Positions 6,893 through 10,146 of a stretch of DNA of 10,146 bases are shown here, one piece after another; position 1 is the stretch's first letter, and the number at the start of each line of letters is the position of its first letter. The notes under the pieces were generated by a model, which was not told the DNA's origin, did not search any database, and saw only the letters and a list, made by a program, of their open reading frames with translations. The translations under genes were made by a program, and so were the position numbers. The DNA is from Dehalococcoidia bacterium. Its GTDB lineage: Bacteria > Chloroflexota > Dehalococcoidia > JAENJB01. The stretch is from NCBI GenBank assembly GCA_016844565.1, contig JAENJB010000028.1:1-10146 (forward strand), read 5' to 3'.

Positions 6893-7663
6893 CTAACGTG
6901 CTTTGAAATCCGGCTTTCTCTTTCCCAGAAAGGCGTCTATCCCCTCCCCCACATCCTCCGTATACAAGAGGGTCTGGAATAGTGCCAGCTCCAGTTGCAG
7001 ACCTTCGTCAAGAGGCATACTGGTGCCGCGCACCATGGCCTCCTTCGCCGCCCTGAGACCCAGAGGACCAACTTCGCACAGGCTCTTCGCCCAGGCCCTT
7101 GCCTCCGCCATCAGATCCTTCAAAGGGACGACCTTGTTCACCAGGCCAATGCGGTAGGCCTCCTGAGCATCGATGGGCTTGCCGGTGAACAGAAGCTCCG
7201 CCGCTCTGGCCGGGGGGATGAACCGCGGAAGCCTCTGCGTCCCACCCCAGCCCGGGATCAAACCCAGCTTCACCTCCGGCGTGCCGAAGGAAGCGTTCTC
7301 GGCCGCCAGGCGCAGGTCGCAGGCCAGGGCCAACTCCAGTCCGCCGCCAAGGGCCATGCCGTTCACGGCGGCAATCACGGGCTTCCACAGCTCGAATCCG
7401 CGCCACAGGGTCGCCGGCATCTGCTGCGGCTTGTCGCGGCATTCCCTTAAGAAGGGAATGGTCTTCTTCACATCGGCGCCGGCGCAGAACGCCCGCTCGC
7501 CGCTGCCGGTGACTATGCCCACCCAGCACTCATCGTCGTCACGGAAGTCCTCCAGCGCCTTACCCAACTCCCTCAGGGTATCCGGGTCCAGGGCGTTGAA
7601 AGCTTCGGGACGGTTGAGGGTGAAGATAGCGACGCGGCCTTCTTTCTGATAGAGGAGGGCCAT
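6893..7663 (-). CDS. Enoyl-CoA hydratase (crotonase family)
   Basis: Crotonases hydrate trans-2-enoyl-CoA to 3-hydroxyacyl-CoA, the substrate of the dehydrogenase encoded next in the operon. The protein has 256 residues, the normal size. Family motifs are LNRPEAFNALD (16-26), the oxyanion-hole segment AFCAGADVKK (58-67), NGMALGGGLELALACD (101-116) and FGTPEVKLGLIPGWGGTQRL (126-145). Both catalytic glutamates expected of true hydratases are present, E110 and E130, 20 residues apart like Glu144 and Glu164 of rat enoyl-CoA hydratase. That favours hydratase over isomerase or dehalogenase members. The ATG at 7663 is preferred over in-frame starts further upstream because AGGAGG sits 5 bases before it and the protein aligns from there. 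The extra 36 upstream codons run through promoter and leader sequence. Exact substrate unknown. Confidence 0.93.
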   Translation of the reverse strand: MALLYQKEGRVAIFTLNRPEAFNALDPDTLRELGKALEDFRDDDECWVGIVTGSGERAFCAGADVKKTIPFLRECRDKPQQMPATLWRGFELWKPVIAAVNGMALGGGLELALACDLRLAAENASFGTPEVKLGLIPGWGGTQRLPRFIPPARAAELLFTGKPIDAQEAYRIGLVNKVVPLKDLMAEARAWAKSLCEVGPLGLRAAKEAMVRGTSMPLDEGLQLELALFQTLLYTEDVGEGIDAFLGKRKPDFKAR

Positions 7664-7666
7664 AGA

Positions 7667-7717
7667 TGCCTCCTGAAAAAAGAATTCCTTTCCGCCGAAA
7701 GGTCTGGGGCCGAGGCA
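7667..7717 (-). promoter_or_regulatory. Leader of the ech-hbd operon with terminator-like hairpin and RBS-masking pairing
   Basis: Read on the minus strand, the predicted leader begins near TGCCTC (7717-7712). It then carries CCTTTC-GGCG-GAAAGG (7702-7687), AATTC and six T residues (7681-7676), then AGGAGG and the ATG. The hairpin plus T run resembles a short intrinsic terminator just before the ribosome binding site. TGCCTC at the 5' end is also exactly complementary to GAGGCA (7672-7667), which overlaps the Shine-Dalgarno sequence. Both stems are only 6 bp, so regulation here is an inference. Confidence 0.4.
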
Positions 7718-7724
7718 AAGCGAG

Positions 7725-7753
7725 ATTCTAGCAGAGCCCACCATGAGCGTCAA
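7725..7753 (-). promoter_or_regulatory. Sigma-70-type promoter for the ech-hbd operon
   Basis: On the minus strand TTGACG (7753-7748) and TAGAAT (7730-7725) are separated by 17 bases. These are close to the TTGACA/TATAAT consensus at the ideal spacing. Transcription would begin near 7718, giving a leader of about 55 bases. Seen by pattern only. Confidence 0.65.
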
Positions 7754-7773
7754 ACCACGCGACCCGCCCAACC

Positions 7774-7829
7774 TGTCATTGCGAGTCCCGATGGGTCATA
7801 CGGGGTAGGCTCCGGCGGGAATCCAGGAG
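7774..7829. repeat. Possible degenerate dispersed intergenic repeat
   Basis: The stretch starts TGTCATTGCGAG and ends CGGCGGGAATCCAGG. Both pieces resemble ends of short dispersed repeats seen between genes in many bacteria (CATTGCGAG... and ...GCGGGAATCCAG types). It lies between the divergent ech and tRNA promoters and codes for nothing evident. Recognition is from memory and no second copy is in the window. Confidence 0.35.
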
Positions 7830-7848
7830 GGGTGTGCGGGGAGAGCGG

Positions 7849-7877
7849 TTGACACTACCAGAGTGATGCGCTAGACT
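7849..7877 (+). promoter_or_regulatory. Sigma-70-type promoter for tRNA-Met
   Basis: A perfect TTGACA (7849-7854), a 17-base spacer and TAGACT (7872-7877) lie directly upstream of the tRNA. Initiation would fall about 7884, two or three bases before the mature 5' end. Confidence 0.7.
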
Positions 7878-7886
7878 TTTTGCTAT

Positions 7887-7958
7887 GGCAGCGTAGCTCA
7901 GCGGTAGAGCAGGGGACTCATAAGCCCTTGGCCACTGGTTCAAGTCCAGTCGCTGCCA
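7887..7958 (+). tRNA. tRNA-Met (anticodon CAT)
   Basis: The cloverleaf is complete. The acceptor stem is GGCAGCG (7887-7893) with CGCTGCC (7951-7957), and the D stem is GCTC/GAGC (7896-7899, 7907-7910). The anticodon stem GGGGA/GCCCT surrounds the loop CTCATAA (7917-7923), with anticodon CAT at 7919-7921. The T stem is ACTGG/CCAGT around TTCAAGT. The discriminator is A7958. CCA is not encoded (CTT follows). G1-C72 pairing argues for elongator rather than initiator Met; an Ile tRNA with modified C34 cannot be excluded. The anticodon stem has a G-T pair at its base and an A-G mismatch next to the loop. A minus-strand frame over this gene is a translation artefact. Confidence 0.95.
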
Positions 7959-8138
7959 CTTCCTATTCCCGTCCACAATGCCGGTGACGATCCTTGAAGC
8001 TAGAATGGTCGTAACTCTAACTCAGTAGTTGGTACCACTTTCGGAGTCAGGGCAGTGTGATTTGAGCCATGGGAAAGGCTGCGCTCTGAGACATATAGAC
8101 CATTGATGGAACGCTGACTGAAGATGGGACTCAGCTAA
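7959..8138 (+). other. Non-coding gap between tRNA-Met and the oxidoreductase gene
   Basis: These 180 bases carry no convincing gene or terminator. They contain AACTCTAACTC (8013-8023), an exact reverse complement of GAGTTAGAGTT (9203-9213) on the far side of the oxidoreductase gene. They also contain a 21-base stretch (8032-8052) matching 9191-9211 at 17 positions in direct orientation. A possible -10 (TATAGA, 8094-8099) has no matching -35. In-frame TAA at 8136-8138 closes the frame just before the gene. Confidence 0.5.
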
Positions 8139-9188
8139 GTGTTGAGACAAGAGTACGACGCTATTGTTGTGGGTGGTAGCTTCGCCGGATTGGCGGTAGC
8201 GGCTCGGCTAAGGGGCAACGTCCTGCTCATTGACCGGAATGAGATAGGAACTGAACAGACCTCAGCCTGCGGGACCACTTTGAACGTACTGGAATCGCTG
8301 GGTTGTCTGGACAGCGTACTCCAAGTCTACTGCAACGGCTTTATCCACACTCCTTCCAGAACCATCCAGTATGACCTCTTGTATCCCTTCTGCGCCTTAG
8401 ACTACCAGAAACTTTGCCAGACTCTGTACGAACGTTCTCAGGCCAAAGTACTAAGGGCTAATGTTCTGGGACTAAGCAATGGCTATGTGGAGACGGATAG
8501 CGGTTTGTTTCGCGGAAAATGCATTGTCGATGCTTCAGGGTGGAAAGCGGTTCTGGCGAGTTCGCTTAAGAGTGATTTTGTTCGAAAATCCGATATGAGC
8601 TTCGGCATTGAGACCACTGTCGATTACCAGGGTGAAGGATTACATTTCTGGTGTGATTCCGGGCTGGTAAGACCCGGGGTTGGCTGGTTTTTCCCCTGTG
8701 GAAAGCAAGCGAGAATTGGCATTGGCAGCTATAACGGCCACACCGGCCTGGTGCCGAATCTGATATCGCTCTTGAACCGATTCCGTTTGCAGCCAGCTGA
8801 AATGCATGGTGGCTTCTTGCCCTGCCGTCTCAGGAAGTCAACAATTGGCAACGTCTTTCTTGTTGGTGATGCCGCAGGGCAATGTGAACCACTGACCGGA
8901 TTCGGCATCAGGCCTGCCCTGTACTTCGGTACTAAATGCGGGGACATTGTACAAAGGGTCATAGAAGGGAGAATGAGCCTGGAAGATGGCCTGAAGCAAT
9001 ACGAAGGGGAAGTAGGGCCATTTCGCCGTTACCACACTTTTCTCCGGTGGCTGCAAGACAATTTGATGAGTTTGCCTGACGCACCATTAACACGGTTTCT
9101 GGCGTTCATTAGCTGGCGGCCCGTCACCCACCATATTTTGAACTGGCACAGAAAGCATAGCCTCCTGGAAGTTACGTTCCCCCAATAG
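8139..9188 (+). CDS. FAD-dependent oxidoreductase, geranylgeranyl reductase-like
   Basis: This 349-residue protein has the layout of the geranylgeranyl reductase/FixC branch of FAD monooxygenase-fold enzymes, which reduce isoprenoid double bonds or oxidise varied substrates. The N-terminal dinucleotide fold is IVVGGSFAGLAVA (9-21), in which the third glycine of GxGxxG is serine, followed by LLIDRNEIG (29-37). A second FAD contact is VDASG (130-134). The FAD-binding GDAAG (243-247) sits in FLVGDAAGQCEPLTGFGIRP (240-259). GWFFPCGKQARIGIG (182-196) fits the substrate-domain sheet. There are many cysteines (C44, C56, C65, C85 and others). No membrane helix is evident. The start is GTG at 8139 or TTG at 8142; in-frame TAA directly precedes it and only a weak GGGA lies 9 bases before. 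The lower G+C suggests transfer. The substrate is unknown. Confidence 0.82.
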   Translation: MLRQEYDAIVVGGSFAGLAVAARLRGNVLLIDRNEIGTEQTSACGTTLNVLESLGCLDSVLQVYCNGFIHTPSRTIQYDLLYPFCALDYQKLCQTLYERSQAKVLRANVLGLSNGYVETDSGLFRGKCIVDASGWKAVLASSLKSDFVRKSDMSFGIETTVDYQGEGLHFWCDSGLVRPGVGWFFPCGKQARIGIGSYNGHTGLVPNLISLLNRFRLQPAEMHGGFLPCRLRKSTIGNVFLVGDAAGQCEPLTGFGIRPALYFGTKCGDIVQRVIEGRMSLEDGLKQYEGEVGPFRRYHTFLRWLQDNLMSLPDAPLTRFLAFISWRPVTHHILNWHRKHSLLEVTFPQ

Positions 9189-9190
9189 CT

Positions 9191-9213
9191 GTACCACTTA
9201 CAGAGTTAGAGTT
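9191..9213 (+). repeat. Right partner of the short repeats flanking the oxidoreductase gene
   Basis: Three bases after the stop codon, 9191-9211 matches 8032-8052 at 17 of 21 positions in direct orientation. GAGTTAGAGTT (9203-9213) is also a perfect reverse complement of 8013-8023. The two relationships overlap, so it is unclear which, if either, is meaningful. Confidence 0.35.
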
Positions 9214-9247
9214 TCGAGCATCTTAGCTTCAGGTGACGGTGGTTTCT

Positions 9248-9286
9248 AGCCCTTGGTCACCGGTTCAAGTCCAGTCGCTGCCACCA
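9248..9286 (+). pseudogene. tRNA-Met 3' fragment (attachment-site scar)
   Basis: The sequence repeats the tRNA from the last base of the anticodon loop to the acceptor end, and here CCA is encoded (9284-9286), unlike in the intact gene. No 5' half, D arm or CAT anticodon precedes it, and one T-stem pair is broken (C9261 against A9273), so it cannot make a working tRNA. It probably marks the displaced original end of the tRNA gene, or an element border. Confidence 0.85.
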
Positions 9287-9310
9287 CTGTATCCGAAAGA
9301 CCACCAAATA

Positions 9311-9466
9311 TTATTGGGACAGTTTTTGAATCATCGGCATAGCATCTCTGATATTTATGGCATAGCCCATGCCTTCTACAACGATGTGCATCTGTGGCAC
9401 ATTTCCGATAACGCTAAGTCCTACGTCGCCGTTTGTGGCGCGGCACCGGCTTTGGCTTTCTCCCAC
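9311..9466 (-). CDS. Possible small ORF of 51 residues, unknown function
   Basis: A frame starting at GTG 9466 and ending with TAA at 9311-9313 gives 51 residues. Its second half reads like a structured protein (QMHIVVEGMGYAINIRDAMP, 25-44, then MIQKLSQ). It overlaps the last 53 bases of the larger gene at 9414 in another frame. The start has no clear ribosome binding site. It could be a coupled small gene, a frameshifted end of the larger gene, or chance. No family recognised. Confidence 0.27.
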   Translation of the reverse strand: MGESQSRCRATNGDVGLSVIGNVPQMHIVVEGMGYAINIRDAMPMIQKLSQ

Positions 9467-10146
9467 CTTCGGCCCCGACCTCTTTCAGATCTTCCTCCCC
9501 TTGCTTTGGCTTGGCCCGACCCTGCATCAGTTCGGTCTTCTGTTTTGCTAGCTGCTCCCTGAGACTGCTAATGGTTTCTTGCAAGGCACTACTTATTTCG
9601 CCAACAGCGACCTTCCTTGCTTCTATAGACTCACGTGCAGCATCGCTCCGACGTCCCCGTGACAAAACGGCAGCCCTCGATCGCTCAACCTTACTGACTA
9701 TGTGAAAGGCGCTGAGTACCAGTTGCGTTGCATCTTCCTCATCCTTTGTTGTAACCCTGTCTCCGAAGGCCTTCTTACGTACTAGGACAACCGGTTCTGG
9801 CAAATCAAATGCAGATGAGTGTCCTTTCAGTATGGCATTCACGATGGCCCTGGGATCTTTGGGAACCCATGGAAGGCGCGAATCCAGGAACGCAACCCAA
9901 GCCGAAAATGGGAATGTCGGCGGCATCTCCCACCTGCGAGCGTTTTGCCTAAAAACATTGGCTAGAAGGGTTTCGTACGAAAGAAACCATACTTGGGGCG
10001 CAACATCAGCTGACCTAAGGTCAGCGCGGCGGCGGTAGATGTGAATGAATTGCCGAGCCTCATTTTCGTTCAGAATGGGTGGTCGCTCCCAGGCATGGGC
10101 CCGCTTCTCCCACTCCTGCTTAATGGCTGCTAGAACGTTGGGGTAC
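9414..10146 (-). CDS. Unrecognised protein with C-terminal coiled coil, 5' end outside window
   Basis: The frame is open from the TAG at 9414-9416 to the right window edge, at least 243 residues; the ATG at 9926 is probably internal because about 73 protein-like codons precede it without a stop. The visible N-terminal part reads VWFLSYETLLANVFRQN about 50-65 residues in, then PFSAWVAFLDSRLPWVP. The WFLSYETLL segment faintly recalls the late strand of PIN-type nucleases, but I would not assign that fold. Residues about 165-225 are charged and helix-prone (ALQETISSLREQLAKQKTEL), a likely coiled coil. The protein ends in a proline-lysine-arginine tail (KPVPRHKRRRRT) that could bind nucleic acid. 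It lies beyond the tRNA fragment in low-G+C DNA, so it is probably accessory. Confidence 0.6.
   Translation of the reverse strand, partial: YPNVLAAIKQEWEKRAHAWERPPILNENEARQFIHIYRRRADLRSADVAPQVWFLSYETLLANVFRQNARRWEMPPTFPFSAWVAFLDSRLPWVPKDPRAIVNAILKGHSSAFDLPEPVVLVRKKAFGDRVTTKDEEDATQLVLSAFHIVSKVERSRAAVLSRGRRSDAARESIEARKVAVGEISSALQETISSLREQLAKQKTELMQGRAKPKQGEEDLKEVGAEGGRKPKPVPRHKRRRRT

Larger units (their letters stand above)
7923..9284 (+). mobile_element. Candidate integrated segment bounded by tRNA-Met 3' repeats
   Basis: The last 37 bases of the tRNA region (7923-7959) recur at 9248-9284 with two mismatches (7932/9257 and 7936/9261). Such a repeat is what tyrosine-recombinase integration into a tRNA gene leaves: an intact tRNA at one end and a 3' fragment at the other. 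The G+C content drops inside. The segment holds one full-length gene (8139-9188) and no integrase, excisionase or replication gene, so it is at most a decayed or non-autonomous element, or one stage of nested integrations extending to the right. Confidence 0.55.

Noticed and set aside
7664..7771. 36 extra N-terminal residues for the enoyl-CoA hydratase
   Set aside because: They would be encoded across the predicted promoter and leader; the ATG at 7663 has a strong ribosome binding site and matches the family start.
7776..7976. Minus-strand frame of 66 codons containing WQRLDLNQWPRAYES
   Set aside because: It is the antisense translation of the tRNA-Met gene and its promoter region, a well-known type of false protein call.
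9232..9261. GGTGAC/GTCACC inverted repeat around the start of the tRNA fragment
   Set aside because: Only six base pairs with an 18-base loop; it could be a recombinase arm site, but chance is as likely.
9248..9286. A second functional tRNA
   Set aside because: No acceptor 5' strand, D arm or anticodon arm can be found upstream, and the T stem carries a mismatch.
9233..9562. Plus-strand frame of 109 codons running through the tRNA fragment
   Set aside because: It begins just before the tRNA 3' fragment, translates it, and overlaps the better minus-strand frames; no ribosome binding site or motif supports it.
1..10146. CRISPR array, transposon ends or defence operon
   Set aside because: No regularly spaced repeats, transposase motifs or recognised defence proteins were found in either strand.

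Overview
This is a bacterial window with two clearly different parts. Positions 1 to about 7960 look like GC-rich core chromosome: one 60-base sample (7261-7320) has 42 G+C by hand count. It carries compact, strongly coding housekeeping genes, almost all on the minus strand. Positions about 7960 to 10146 are poorer in G+C (28 of 60 at 8461-8520, 29 of 60 at 9721-9780), less densely coded and accessory in character. The gene set (type III pantothenate kinase, fused CoaBC, fused NAD(P)HX repair enzyme, Mut7-C protein, crotonase plus 3-hydroxyacyl-CoA dehydrogenase) fits a free-living bacterium. Chloroflexota is a guess I cannot verify.

Left part. The 3' part of an MscS-type mechanosensitive channel gene (+) meets coaBC tail to tail with a 21-base overlap. 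A tight minus-strand operon then reads Mut7-C protein (4813 to 4289), nnr (4289 to 2688), coaX (2685 to 1918) and coaBC (1887 to 670). The first two junctions touch or nearly touch and the last gap is 30 bases. The operon joins the first three steps of CoA synthesis from pantothenate to repair of damaged NAD(P)H. Upstream lie a pair of strong hairpins, a CorA-type metal transporter gene, a perfect 24-base palindrome, and a fatty acyl-CoA operon (enoyl-CoA hydratase then 3-hydroxybutyryl-CoA dehydrogenase). That operon has a good promoter and a short leader with terminator-like and RBS-masking structures.

Right part. A tRNA-Met(CAT) gene with its own promoter stands at 7887-7958. Exactly 1325 bases downstream, a 3' tRNA fragment repeats its last 37 bases with two mismatches. 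This is the classic scar of site-specific integration into a tRNA gene. Between the copies is one intact gene, a FAD-dependent oxidoreductase of the geranylgeranyl reductase type, itself flanked by short repeats, and no integrase. Beyond the fragment is the C-terminal part of an unrecognised, basic, coiled-coil-ended protein, whose frame stays open to the window edge, and a possible 51-residue ORF.

The best candidates for something undescribed are the integrase-less tRNA-bounded single-gene segment, the leader of the enoyl-CoA hydratase operon, and the unrecognised gene at the right edge. I found no CRISPR array, transposase or recognisable defence system.
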